Below, piece by piece: positions 21,743-33,550 of a stretch of 64,000 nucleotides of DNA; position 1 is the first letter of the stretch, and each line of letters opens with the position of its first letter. The position numbers were made by a program, and so were the translations under genes. The DNA is from Morella rubra (taxonomy: Eukaryota > Streptophyta > Magnoliopsida > Fagales > Myricaceae), in NCBI GenBank assembly GCA_003952965.2, contig CM025849.1:2550944-2614943 (forward strand), read 5' to 3'. The notes below the pieces were generated by a model. The model did no database searches, was not told where the DNA came from, and worked only from the letters and a program-made list of their open reading frames with translations.

Positions 21743-24374
21743 ATGGATAAGTGTTGGATCAATGCAACAAACAGATTTAAGAGTTCTCAATTTGCAGAAG
21801 ATCTTGAGCAATTTCTTTGTTTGGCATGAGAACATGTTAACAAGGTGAATAGGATAAGGTATTCATCCTAGAAATGTGAAAATCAATACTACAAGTGTTA
21901 GTGTGATAAAAAATCATATATGGCTAAGTGGATTTAATCACTCATACATGGATTGGATATTATATGAGAAAAAAAATTGGTTGGTCTAGAGGTGCACGAT
22001 TACGACGATGCCTTAGATAATGCATGTTGATCAAATGGAGCCACTACTAATGATGGTTTTATGGGGCTTTTGCCGAGTCCAATGTCGATTTAACTTCCAC
22101 AAGTTTCACTAATGGCCAACTTAATAGTGATCGCACCAATTTTCTGAGTTTGTAAGAAGATGCTCAACGACTGCTCCATCAGATACGTACGAAGTTCTCT
22201 AAGGTGTCTTTTATCATTAAGTTGCTGCATGTCAAGACCATCAACATTTTTGAGTATCAAGGCTTTCAATATGACACTTAATTTGTTAAATGTGTCATTT
22301 AAAGAGGTAAGAGTCAAGTTACTGAATTCACACTACAAGAAAAAACAACTACGATGAGGATTAGGTTTTAGCTATGACAAGATTCGTACTTATAAGAATA
22401 ATTGTATTCTTTTTAGAAAAAGCATGCTAACGGATGAGATTGTTCAATTTGTTGGGAGAATGGATGGATGTTTGACTCAAAAAGTAAGAAATAGATCTCA
22501 TGTAAGGTTTTGCATACTATTCATTGAAACCATGACTTCAGAGGCTATTTATGATGAAGCAGACAGCCATGGAAATGAGATGGCACAACGAAGGTTGATC
22601 ATCTGATCCAAAGATGTCAAGGCATTCAGTTGAATCTCAAGTCTAGAAGGAGATTGATAAAGATCATGACTGGTTCGCATGAGAGTCAAGTAATGTACAC
22701 TTAGGGCTTGCAAGTAATGGTTTCAACTCTTTTTTCAGTATGTGTAGAACCTACAACTTTTGGCCATTAGTAATGATCTCTTATAACCTTCTCCTATAGA
22801 CGTGTATGAAAGATCTATACCTTACGATTACCTTACTTATTCTCGAGCCTAAAGCACCTAAGAATGTATGGATGTGTACCTTCGTTTGTTGGTTGATGAG
22901 TTGAACAAATTATTATAGAGAGACAATGTCGATACATATGACGCACATTCGACACAAACATTTTGATTACAAGTAGAATTGTTGTAGATTGTCAACAATT
23001 TTTTTGCGTATGGAAACCTTTCTAGGTGGAGTACGAAAGGTAAAATGTCTTGTCCAACCTACAATATTGATCCCAATTCTATGTGGTTAAAACATAATAG
23101 AAATGAGTGGTTGAAGGGCATAAAATTTTTCAAAGAGTTTGTTACCAACATCTCTTGTTATGTGAACGTGGCAGAGTGTAAGATTTCTGAGATGAAAAGC
23201 TATGATTGCCATTTATTTCTACAGCAAGTGCTCCCTATCGGCCTTCGTGGGTATTTACAAAAAGACATTAGTCAATATTTTTTAGAACTTTGCTCAAGGA
23301 CTTCGAATGTCAATGATGTTTCCGACTTAAAAAGGAGATCATTTAAAACCACTGCAGATTAGAAATGATATTTCCACCATCCTTTGAGATGATGGTAGAC
23401 CTGGTGGTTCACTTACCAAGTGAAGTACTACTTTGTGAGCCAATTTAGTTTAAGCAGAATGTATTCGATGGAAATAACTTTGGGAAGATTAAAGCGATAT
23501 GTTCGCAACAGGTCTCGTCCAAAAGGTTCTATGGTGGAGGGATATATAGACACTAAGTGGTTGGATTCCTGTTCTGTATAATTTTAAGGAATTGAGACAA
23601 AGTTAAATCGTACATAAAGGAATATGGATGTCGTTAAAGAGCATATTATTGTAGATATCTTTGTCTTTTCAACAAACATTCATTCGCTAGGTGCCTATAC
23701 TACACCATGTCGATTGACCCATCAACTATTTACAAAGGCTCAGTGGTACGTACTAAATAATTGCACGGAGATTGGCTCTTACTTGAGGTACGTTAGTATT
23801 TTATCATTTATATTTTTTTTCATCATCTTTATCTTGTGAAACTGGTTTCTCATTGCCAAGTACTTAACTATATACCTATTTTTCACACTTTTAATTAGGG
23901 AACATTGCAAGATTTTTAGTAGAGAATCTCCTCTCAATGTTGACAGCAAGCACGAAGTGACTTTCACTTTGTGGTTCAAAGATAGGGTAAGTAATGTCTT
24001 TTTAGTGAACATATTATTCTTTTAAATATCTAACACGTTGATGTTCATATCAATTAAAAAGTCGCATGCTCATTCTGAAATCGATACATCTGAAAAATTG
24101 TACTTGTTGGCATGTAGTGTGGACCCTTATGCCTATTCACATAAAGGTGTGTTACATACATGACCGCATGCAAAACAACAGAGTGGTTGTTGAGGGTTGG
24201 CATTATTCAAAATCAACGGACTTCTACATATGGGGTAATAAGATGTATTTATTTTGGTGTAAGTGGCAGGATATTGCCAATAAAAAGAGAGTGATACACG
24301 TTGACAAGCACTTTACAAGTGTAAATGTACATGATATATTTTATAATGCATACTTAAATAAAATTCATAAATAG
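21743..24374 (+). pseudogene. CACTA (En/Spm) TNP2-like transposase pseudogene
   Basis: Domains can be read in order across frames. A Transpos_assoc-like start, MDKCWINATNR, opens at 21743. KFSKVSFIIKLLHVK follows near 22190. The Transposase_21 core runs from about 22510 to 23060 (LQRLFM, MRWHNEG, VHLGLASNGFNSF, WPLVMISYNL, NNFFAYGNLS, WSTKGKMSCPT). The DUF4218 part runs from about 23090 to 23790 (ISCYVNVAECKISEMKSYDC, RYVRNRSRPKGSMVEGYIDT, WYVLNNCTEIGSYLR). The DUF4216 part runs from about 24080 to 24374 (VVVEGWHYSKSTDFY, VDKHFTSVNV). Two introns still have GT/AG borders: 23788-23898 (joining YLR to EHCKIFSRE) and about 23987-24061. Many stops and frameshifts make it non-functional. A second CACTA end at 22331 interrupts it. 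Confidence 0.92.
22331..22430 (+). mobile_element. Second CACTA terminus inside the TNP2 pseudogene
   Basis: CACTACAAGAAAAAACAACT at 22331 is another canonical En/Spm terminus, followed by ACGATGAGG. It sits where about 80 residues of TNP2 should be, between KLLHVK and the Transposase_21 core, and no transposase reading is possible across it. No opposite end was seen, so the extent to 22430 is a guess. Confidence 0.65.
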
Positions 24375-24484
24375 TAATATAAAACAAAATATTTTCGCAG
24401 ATATCTTCTGCAGGCACAAGTACCACCCAATCACATTTATCCGTTCGCAGCATTTATACCGTTCACAAACCTCATTAATTTTTT

Positions 24485-25437
24485 CCGCATGCAAAATAAT
24501 AGCTCCTAAGATTTAATGCACTCCAACGGCCACAAAAAGTTGTTTGTCTATAAAAGAAGGCAAAGAGAGTTTTCTAAACAAGACTTGCACACTTGATTTA
24601 AAATCTCTCTCGAAGTTAAGTTCATTCTCTCTCACCTTGAAGATCATCTTTCTTGGGTTTGTGTGAGCTCTTAAAAAATTCTTTTCCACAACCAGTGTAC
24701 TTCATTGGCATATCTGGCTATTGTAAGTCATCTATTATTAGCATTAAATCTCAATTCATTGTAAGGGTTCTCAAGTACCATAAATCTTAAGGTTTGTGAG
24801 TGTTGGAAAAAATAATTGTAACTAACTGTGAGGTTAGGGAAAACCTTGGTAAGGATAGTCCTGGCTTAGAATGTGAGTATTACTTCTACTAAAAGCACTT
24901 AGGTTGTGAGTGTTGCTTTTGTTAAAAGCACTTAGATTGTGAATGTAAATCCCGCAAAAACACTTAAAGTAATTGAGTCCGAAAAAGAATTTGTAAAGTT
25001 CTCTTGCAACAAAAAGCTAGAGTATACTATTTTTGAATAGTGGAAAACCCAAAAAAGAATCTTTGGTAGTTGATATAGACTTGGGTTTAAGCCTAACCAC
25101 CAAAAAATTTCAGTGTTGCATCCCTTGATCTTACTCTCTATTTACTTGAGAAATTTATTTTTGCTAAGGTTGCTTTTATAATTGATACTCTCTTTTTATC
25201 TTGAGAGAGATCAACACTTTTATCTTTGGTTCATCTCTCTTTATTTTAATCAACTCATTTCTTATTTGATTAAAAATGAGCTAAATCTTTTTGTTTGCTC
25301 TCATTCTTTGTAAAACTTTGTGCTTTTTATAACCTATTTATTCTCTTATAAAACACTGTTATACTGAGTTTTATTGTGCTATATTCGTCAAAAAAATTTT
25401 AAAGACTCAATTTACCCATTTTCTTGGGTTGTCTACA
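24485..25437 (+). mobile_element. Probable copia-type LTR (LTR3), plus orientation
   Basis: A promoter-like CTATAAAAGAAGGCAAAGAG lies near 24548 and is followed by a leader rich in ctctct. The right end resembles the opposite-strand end of LTR1: aaaaaaattttaaagactcaattta, then cttgggttgtctaca. The interior carries three imperfect 33-bp repeats at about 24862-24960 (aaaagcacttag type). The left boundary is uncertain. It differs from LTR1/LTR2 over most of its length, so it is a separate copia family. Confidence 0.5.
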
Positions 25438-25474
25438 CGGACTCACACCTTAATTTCCAAATCACATAGCGTGC

Positions 25475-25664
25475 CATGTAGGACTGATTCATTAATTATA
25501 ATTTCACCTTAAATTCTCTACACAGGTTGGACTAACTTTGTCTTAAAATAAGCACGTTTGACAGGGAAAGATTCTCCTTGACAACTCTCCCTTAAACATT
25601 GAGTTAGCCCAACCTAACATAGAGAATTTGAAGTTGAATTAAAATTGATGGAGACCAGTCATAT
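25475..25664. mobile_element. Hairpin (MITE-like) inverted repeat
   Basis: Left arm 25475-25548 and right arm 25592-25664 are imperfect reverse complements. Landmark pairs are aaattctctacacaggttgg with ccaacctaacatagagaattt, and gactgattc with gaccagtc. The spacer is about 43 bases. No coding capacity is present. The form suits a foldback or MITE-type element, or a former small-RNA hairpin; the family was not identified. Confidence 0.65.
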
Positions 25665-26900
25665 GTGCAATGTTGGTTGATTTGGCAACCAATGGGGCCA
25701 CTTGGTTATTGGCATATGGGTAACAATATCTTCGTTAATCATGACCATCTCAGGATATGAAAATTTTCACAGGAATCAGTGTTTGAATAAACTTACCCTA
25801 GTGGACTAGTTAAGCAAACTTTTGGTGATGCAATATGAGACTACAAGGTTGGACTAGCCTTTTCTATAAGTAAAGCAAATGGTAGTTTTGAAATTAGTGG
25901 GTAAGTTGCTGAAGGAGTTCAATTGATTGGGTTGTTTAGTGGTGTTTTGAAATGCATATAGCTACTTCAGTTAACTGATAATGTAAGTCTACAAAGACTA
26001 ATGTGGAAGCATTCTAGTTATGGGTGCTTTATTAAACAGCACATCAACACATTGTACAGATGATTTACTATTCTCTTGCATGAATTATATTATACAAATC
26101 TCTGCATTGGTCTCATTCTAAGTTCTATTGATGGTCACTTGACAAACAAACCAAAATAGAATAATGAAGCAAATAAAAATAAAAATAAAAAATATTATTA
26201 TGATAAGGAAAGTTTATAATAAAAAGAAGTTCAAATATTTGAATTCTAAAGAAAGCACTGAGAAAATAAGAAAATCGTAAACAAGCAATGCCCTCCACAA
26301 CAAGTGGCCAATTCATTCTCCTATTATACAGCAACAAATTCAGACAATGCCGACCACTCTTACATCGCTAAGAACCTTCTGCAAAAACCATTCCTGGTGG
26401 GCCAATCTAATTCCCCACCATGACCCAAATATTGCGGCAGATCACATGAATTATTTATATCACTTTTGCCAACTATTGATTCGTCGATAATGGTCATTGC
26501 CCACAAAGTTCAGCCGTTAGTAGCACTTTGTGTGGACAAATCGGTTAGCATTGAGAAAAAATTATGGGGTGGGGGCTTGGTGTTATTGTCAAAGACCATG
26601 GTTATCATAATAACATGGGAAACATTTTTTATGCATCTTTGTGATTATTATTATTATTATCTTTGTAGGATCGCTTTATGTTGAGTATACTTTGGATTTT
26701 ACTAACACTAGGATGTTGCGTATGCAGTAGCAAACCGAAGAATTTTTATTTTATCCAAATTCTTCAAGTGACATTTTTGAATGTAGATGCAATCATAGCG
26801 CATTGTGAAACTAGGAGTTCTTTTCCAATTAGGATTGAGCTGTTAAAAATAAATAGAAATAGTGCCTAGAAGAGAGACAAAATAATTACAGAGGGCAAGT
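25665..26900. other. Intergenic DNA, no gene seen
   Basis: AT-rich DNA with a small (ATT)n run near 26644-26661. The last part, about 26870-26903, resembles the tandem unit that continues at 28175. Confidence 0.5.
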
Positions 26901-26903
26901 TAG

Positions 26904-28170
26904 TGTTGAAATCAAAAGGATTAAGGCAACCATAAGGGAGTTGAATTAGGTCTCAAAAAATTTTTTTGAAAATCTTGTAAAAAATCCACAATCTCAACCA
27001 ATCAAACAATAAATAAAGAGATAGAGTTAGATATAGCAAACAATTGGAATTTTTTAGGTAGTTCGACAACCTTTCTTATGTCTACCCCTCAATCTCTTTC
27101 ACCAAACTTTGAGGCTTTCCACAATTAACCCATTTTAACCAAGGAATAGCTTTTACAAGAAGCTCAAGAGCACACTCTTAAGCTTCAAACTCCTTTGGTA
27201 ATTTGTCCACACCAAAGTCATCAGAATGCTAACACTCTCCCTTTACATTTGCTAATTAGTAGCTCTCTTCCTTTGGCAAGCATGCTTTGCTCAATGGGAC
27301 TAATAATTCCAAACACCCTAGCTGGCAATGTTGCAGATGAATCATTTTTGAAGAGAACCTACATCATGGCAAAGTAAATTTTAACCATTTGCAATAGGAT
27401 CAAGTAAAAGCGAGAAGGCAAATTAATTAACCACAATTTTGTAAGAGGACAAGTTGATTATACAATTCAAACTCTCAAAAACTCACACCAAGACAATGCT
27501 TAAAAATGCAAGTACCGATCGATTGACACACTTATACAGGTTGATCCAATACTTGTGCCTGTTGGCTTTACTAGATGTCGGTCAACCGACTCACATATAC
27601 TGGTAGATCCGGTACCAATGATTGTTATCAACACTTCGGCAATTTAAAAACTTAGGACAAGAGTATGTTTGCAAACAATGCATTATTGGTCGCTCGCTAG
27701 TTGTTTTGTTATGAATTTGATTAAAACAAAGTTGAACAAATCTTCTTCTCAATACAATTACAATATTGGTCGACTACTGAAAGTATGGTCATGAATTCAG
27801 TTAAAATAGCTAAGCTCACAAACACAAATGCTTAAAGATTGTCTTGATTCACTCTGTGCAGTCGATATACATATCAGTTGATCATGATCGTCCGTTAGAA
27901 ATAAAAACTCATTTAAAAGATGACTCTTTAAAGCATTTGAGTTTGTCTCAAAATCATTTATTTTAAGTGAGTGTGTGATTAAGCTTATCTAAGTAATGAG
28001 CTTATGAGTTACAAGGAATAACCTAATTATCTTCAAATGTTGAATTCTTGAAGTCTTCAATCCTTGAAGCTTGATTCTTTTGCGATTGTCACTTTGGTCT
28101 TTAAAAATGTTCATTAAATAACATAATCACTATTTGTGATCATCAAAACCTTAATTGTGAACTAAAGCCA
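26904..28170 (-). mobile_element. Solo copia LTR (LTR2)
   Basis: This is about 1,267 bases with TG at 26904 and CA at 28169-28170. It is aligned end to end with LTR1 (17913-19178) in the same orientation. No polypurine tract or primer-binding site flanks it. The DNA on its two sides belongs to the same 68-bp tandem array (gagggcaagttagtg before, gtgcgtctcacagatattag after), so it entered the array as an insertion and then lost its interior. Flanking 5-mers gttag and ataag agree at 3 of 5 positions, a weak target-site duplication. Confidence 0.75.
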
Positions 28171-28174
28171 ATAA

Positions 28175-28425
28175 GTGCGTCTCACAGATATTAGAGAGCA
28201 TCAACATTTCACGAACCTAAGAGAATTGTGGAGGGTAAGTTGGTGTGTCTCACATATATTAGATATCATCAACGTTTTACGAATTTAAGAAAATTGTGGA
28301 GGACAAGTTGGTGTGTCTCCAGGATATTGGAGAGCATCAAAGTTGCACAAATTGAGAGAATTATAGAGGGCGAGTTATTGTGTCTGATGGATATTGAAGA
28401 GTATCAATGTTCCATGAATTTCTAG
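28175..28425. repeat. 68-bp tandem repeat, about 3.7 copies
   Basis: Units begin at about 28175, 28243, 28311 and 28378 with gtgtgtctc-type starts. They contain atattagagagcatcaa, then gagaattgtggagggcaagttg. Copies differ by point changes and keep the 68-bp period. A trace of the same unit lies left of LTR2, at about 26870-26903. Confidence 0.88.
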
Positions 28426-30445
28426 TCTCTATTTTGTAGCTCAATACAAGAATTATAGGATAATAGATTCTCTTATGTGAGAGAGTGAGATTTCGGTGCA
28501 TTGGAGCTTGGCTTATTTAGAGTGGTTTTCTTCACTCTTTGTTTGAACTCTTGATTTTGGGATTATGGATTTTTTCTGTCATCTCTACACATGGTGTTTC
28601 TCTGTTTTTTTTTTTTTTTGTGATTTACCGTGATCGTGTGGTCAATTTCACAACACTTTCCTCGTACGAGACCTATAATAATGAAATGAAGACTGATAAA
28701 TAAATATAGGAGCAAGTGAAGCTTAATGAAGTTTGGGTGACAAAGACAAAAGTACATCTAGCTTAGCAAAAAATGGTGAAGAATAGTGGAGATGCTAAAA
28801 GCCTATGATCAAAGTTGATATGTTCCTCTTAAGTACTCACAAGATTGTCTTATTTTTAAATTTTGATTTTTGTATTGTAGAAAAGATTTTTATTGATTTT
28901 ATGATTTTATTTTTTTGCTGTAATCACTATAATTGAATTTGATCATAGATAATTTATATAAATATTGTCCATTTGTGGAGATTGTCACTGATTATTATCT
29001 TACAATAATGTTTCTTTTGATTAAAAACTTCAATACTAAATTACCTTAAAAAAAGGGTTTTTTTTTCGCATTACCAACCCCTTCATTTTGTACCTATAGT
29101 ACTTGCAGGGAACGCAGAATGGTGTGGTCACTAAAACTCTACCAAGCAGGACGTTATTAGCTGTAAACTATTTTTGGTTGCTAGAACTTCCTATTTATTA
29201 GCCATGAGTTTAACCTGTGGTCTGTTATCAAACTATGGAGAAAATAACAATATTAATCTTGAAATCGTAACAAGAGAAAAGTATCCAAAAGAGTAGAGAG
29301 AAATAGTTCTTCAGGAACTATGATATATTTTTTGTATTATTGTTCTCTATATACAACTCATCTCAAAATCCCTTTATATAAACATAGGGTTATAATGGGA
29401 TACATGGAATGCAAAAAGGTACATAAAATGGTGGGAAAACAAACAGGTATTATAGAAATCAAGAATTAAGGAAACTCAAAGGTCAGACGTTTGATGCTCA
29501 CCAATAATCATAAGATTTATAGCAAGATCACTGTAAAGCTTTATCTACAGAACAAATCCCAACCACTATTTATGGTCGCTACTTGCAAAATAAGGAGTAG
29601 TACTCACTACTTTTATGTTTCTAACCACCATTTGTTTCGGTCGCTTAAAACGTAATTTTTTGGAATGGGCCTTCAAACATTTTTTGCCCATCATATCCAG
29701 AATTGGTACACTTCCGTTGCTTCCTAATTTTCTTATTTCAAGGCTACCAAATAGCATTATTCAATCTACAACACACGATGCATTCAATCGACAACATACA
29801 AGGGGCACTGTAAAGTAGCATCAAAGTCTAAGGAGCGCCATTGTAAAAGGATCATATTTTCAAATATAATCAAAATTTAAAATTTAATAACAATGATATG
29901 TTATCATCAATAATATAAGAAACTTTGTGATGTGACAAAAGTGGTGGCTCAATGATTAAAGGCAGAAGATAATTGAATTGAATCAGAGCTTATTGTATTC
30001 TTATAGGGCAGTTATGACATTAACTTTCTTGGTTTCAATGATTATAGCTCAATCTAAGCATTGAACAATGGGTGGGAGCTTTTATAGTCACAAAATTGAA
30101 TTCGGTAATAGATAACTCCTATCGACCTTTTTGCAGTTAAAAAAACCTTCCTATTTCCTCAAGTACAATCTAAACTTCTCTTTGGTTTTCTTAATTATAA
30201 AAAATTAACTCAATTTGGTTAAAAATCAATAAAAAAAAAACTTAAAAATCATCTCCTCTCTCTCGTTAAATTATCTCACCATTACAATAACTATAAAACA
30301 ATTATTGGCATTTCCGTTGGTTCACTGCTTTTGACTATCTCATACACTGTCACATTTCTTTATTTCCATTAATTCATAAAAATAGCAGTGTTGTCCAAGG
30401 TACAAAATTTTGACTAATATCCTATCCAAATCATCCATTTTTCAC
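28426..30445. other. Intergenic DNA, clean arm of the large inverted repeat
   Basis: No gene is supported. From about 29155 rightwards this DNA reappears as its reverse complement in the low-quality segment: 29155-29195 with about 56360-56405, and 29870-30010 with 55075-55230. A T-run lies at about 28602-28619. Confidence 0.6.
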
Positions 30446-30884
30446 TAGGGCTGAGTAGGACGGTACTAAAGATGCTGGTTTGGCTAAAACCAGCTATCTC
30501 ACCATTAAAACACAGTACTGATTGGCAAGAATAATGCATTTTGTCAATGTCGATTTTACTAGTAACGATTAGAGATAACCGCCGCCTACTAAAACCTTAT
30601 CGCCTGAAGAGAAAGGAGAGCTGGGTTAACCGGCTTGACCAAACCAAGGTAACCGGTACTAAATAATTTGGTCCCCTGAAAAATTAGTATGCAAAGGAGG
30701 AACCAGTTGCCAGTAAAAATCATCTAGGTGGCGGTAAAACCGCCCACCGCTGGGCTCAAGGTTCTCTTGCCAAAACTCCAAGTGTTTATCATTATTTTTT
30801 TTAGATACCTATGACGTTGTTTAAGTTAGTGATTAGGATTTTTTTTAGGCCCCCAATCAACCGTTCAACCCTCATCTCTCTACC

Positions 30885-31165
30885 CTCCTTTCTCTCTCTC
30901 TCTCTTTCTATCTCTCTCTTCACTCGTTTTCAGACATTGAACTTGGTAAGTACACACGTAATCAGAACCAATTTTCTTTCCTCCTGACTTTTCCTGGCAC
31001 TCTCATTCTCATTCAATAGTAATAATCAGGTTCATGTCTTCTCTCTCGTCTCTTCTCTCGTATAGTTTGAAGGTACCAAAATCTTCACAGTTCTTCCGTT
31101 TCAGTAAGGCTCTCTGTCAAAATCCCTACATTACTCTCTTTGTCTCTCATGTCTATCTCTCTGTG
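30885..31165. repeat. CT-rich leader of the hAT element
   Basis: A stretch of (CT)n and tctctct blocks with two short T-rich interruptions. It matches in position the purine-rich tract at 13960-14090 of the other hAT copy, read on the opposite strand. A GA-rich stretch at 52690-52960 is its noisy reverse complement. Confidence 0.75.
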
Positions 31166-31839
31166 TGTGTCTTATTTAGGTTTATCCCTAATCTGTGATC
31201 AGTGATGTCACATTAATTGTGAATCTGTGATGTTTGGTATTGAGTTAATCTTATGTCAAGTGTACGATAAGATTATTGAATCTGTGAATTTGTGATGTAA
31301 AACCAGCATGACGTACACAACTTTTGGCCGTTTTTTTTTTAAAATAATGGCAGGCAAAGATCACAAATAACAATGTTCCGTTGGTTTTCAATAAGTCGTT
31401 TATTAATTTACTAAAATGCTTTAGACTTGGATAATGTGATTTGTGAAACTATTTAGTTGGAAACTTGGAACGCCGTGAATTGTTGGGATATTAATTATCG
31501 GTTTGGTATATCTGGTTGCCTATTGAATTCGCAATTTTATTTTATTTGAAGAGAAAGGAGGAATTTAGCTGTTGATAATTTTTGTTAACCGGTAGTGACC
31601 ATTTTTCTAATTTTGTCTACCAATTTTGGTAATTGTTTTTTTTAATTGTCATGCCCTGCTTATACACCCAAGGAGATAGCAGAAAGAGCTGAATTGCTTA
31701 GCTACCTAGATTTGCATAACCCTCTATTGAGGATTTGATACTTGTAGTTCGGACAATTGTGTTTTCTATGCTACTTTGCTAACTTGGAATCATCAATTCT
31801 TGTCTAGCTAGCTACTCAACGGAGAGTCTAGCTACACAA

Positions 31840-32248
31840 CCGGCACTGATCATAGTGGGTTACCACCACTTCCTCCACTTAAAAAGAGGAAGAACTCACG
31901 GAGTCTCCAGTTTGGCAGCACTACACTAAGCATACTGATGAAAATGACTCAATGAATGTTAGAGCTAGGTGTCACTATTGTAAGAAAGATTTTCTAGCCC
32001 ATCACAAGAAGAATAGGACATCGGGGTTGCAGCAACATTTATAATCTTGTGTGCATTACAAGAGGACTTTAGCTGGTAATGTGGATGTTGGGCAAATGTT
32101 ATTGAATCATGATGAAGAGACTTATAGGCTTGATTCAGGTAAATTTATTCTTCGGTTGTTATTATTATTGTTTACTTGAATCTTAATGCTCTTAAATCTT
32201 AATTATGTAGAGTTACCTGCTTTGAGGACGGAGATCGAGATGGAGTAG
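31840..32248 (+). pseudogene. BED-finger hAT transposase fragment with residual intron
   Basis: The reading TDHSGLPPLPPLKKRK near 31844 matches the start of the hAT copy at 13302. A frameshift follows, then SPVWQHYTKHTDENDS, VRARCHYCKKDF, a TAA stop after LQQHL near 32041, and VDVGQMLLNHDEETYRLDS. A good donor (CAG|GTAAAT) at 32138/32139 and an acceptor (TATGTAG) ending at 32210 join the frame to ELPALRTEIEME and a TAG at 32246-32248. The BED finger cysteines are present, but the stop and frameshift prevent a full product. Confidence 0.82.
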
Positions 32249-33143
32249 GACGCATGGTGCTAGGAAGTTTTATGTTATTGCGCTTGCCCCACTTTTGAGT
32301 CATTTTTTATACTCTTGCATTTGGACACTGTTATTTTGGTGTATTTTGTAATTTTATAGTGTTGTATGTATTTGTTGTATTTGAGTATTTGGAATGTTGG
32401 ACTCTTTGTGTAATTTTGTAGATTTGTAACTTGTAAGTTGTAATTTGGATTTAGAAGATAGTCAATTAGGTTTTAGCATTGTAATTGTAAGAATGATCAA
32501 TATTGGGTTACTTTTTAGTGGTCATTCTAAAAATGGGGCATATAGAAAAAAGGTCATATGATAAGAATCTCCATGATTAAAATTAATTGTTGTGATGGGG
32601 ATCAATAATATGGCCTACTTTTCAATATTTGGACACAATTTAATTATATTCCTCCATTTCATAATTTGTTTTAGACTTTTTTTTAAATTTTTAGACACAA
32701 ATTACAATTTGTTTCAAAGCTTTACAATCAACATTTCAAGTCTTTAAGTTTAACATTTTATTAGGAAAACAAAAAAACAAAGTTGCTAGAAGGATTTAGG
32801 GCTGGGCAGAATGGCAGATTGATAAATCATAAATGGTTTATGATTTATCAATTAATTGCAGCTGTAAACAAAAAAAAAAAAGGAAAAATAAGAGGGAAAA
32901 AGCTAAACAGGGCCCAAACGGCAAAAGATGAAAAAAGAAAAAAAGAGCCCAAAAACAGCGGCCCAAATGGCTAAAACAAAAGCCCAAATGGCCCAAAAAA
33001 TGGCCTTAACGGTCCAAAAAACAGGCCCAGCGATGGGCGGTTAACTACTACAGCCATCGGTGGGCACCAGTAACCGGTACTACCAATTCCGATACCGGTG
33101 GATGAAAATTGGTCTTTATCACCACCGCCCACACACAGCCCTA

Positions 33144-33550
33144 ATTGCCCAAAGCAACGCCTTCCCTTGGGATAACCGGGACCCGTTTGTAATACTCTTT
33201 GTTTACCCGGGGAAATAGGCAGCCCAGACCCGAACCGTCACTTCACAATTTTTGGGTTCGGGCTGACTCGTTAGACCGGAAAGGCCGAAATTCCCGTATT
33301 TTGCCCTAGGCCTAAACGGCAAACGCGCGGTACCGTAGTGCAATGTTGAAGGACTTCTTCTAGCATTCCCACAGAACACCGGAAGAGAGACAGGCAGGAA
33401 ATAGAACCACTCCGAGACTTTGAGAAAATAGAAGAGGAAGAACAAGCCGAGAGGCGAGAGGTTTTCTCTTTCTCTCTCTCTCCTCTCTCTATGTTCGCTT
33501 CGTTGTTCTTCATCTTTGAAGGCATACCTAATACCATATACCAAGGATAC
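33144..33550. other. Clean flank of the hAT element
   Basis: The stretch is GC-richer than average with a short CT run at about 33469-33490. No gene is supported; the minus-strand frames at 33203-33544 overlap each other and match nothing known. It reappears as a noisy reverse complement at about 48930-49222. That is outside the transposon, so the inverted similarity is not just two hAT copies. Confidence 0.6.

Larger units (their letters stand above)
30446..33143 (+). mobile_element. Non-autonomous hAT element (internal-deletion derivative)
   Basis: The left end starts TAGGGCTGAGTAGGACGG. The right end, read on the minus strand, starts TAGGGCTGTGTGTGGGCGG, so the first eight bases are identical inverted repeats of hAT form. 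Subterminal regions are rich in accggt and ggcggt motifs on both sides. Inside are a CT-rich leader (30885-31165), an N-terminal transposase fragment (31840-32248) and a T-rich 3' part. The catalytic middle of the transposase is missing, so any movement would need help from a related element. No clear 8-bp target-site duplication was seen; flanks tttttcac and attgccca do not match. Confidence 0.75.

Noticed and set aside
17913-28170. LTR1 and LTR2 as the two ends of one 10-kb copia element
   Set aside because: LTR2 sits inside a tandem array on both sides, no primer-binding site adjoins it, and the interval holds CACTA sequence in the other orientation instead of copia gag-pol.
28175-28425. 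A repeat array that could be mistaken for CRISPR
   Set aside because: Units are contiguous 68-bp tandem copies without unique spacers, in a plant nuclear setting.
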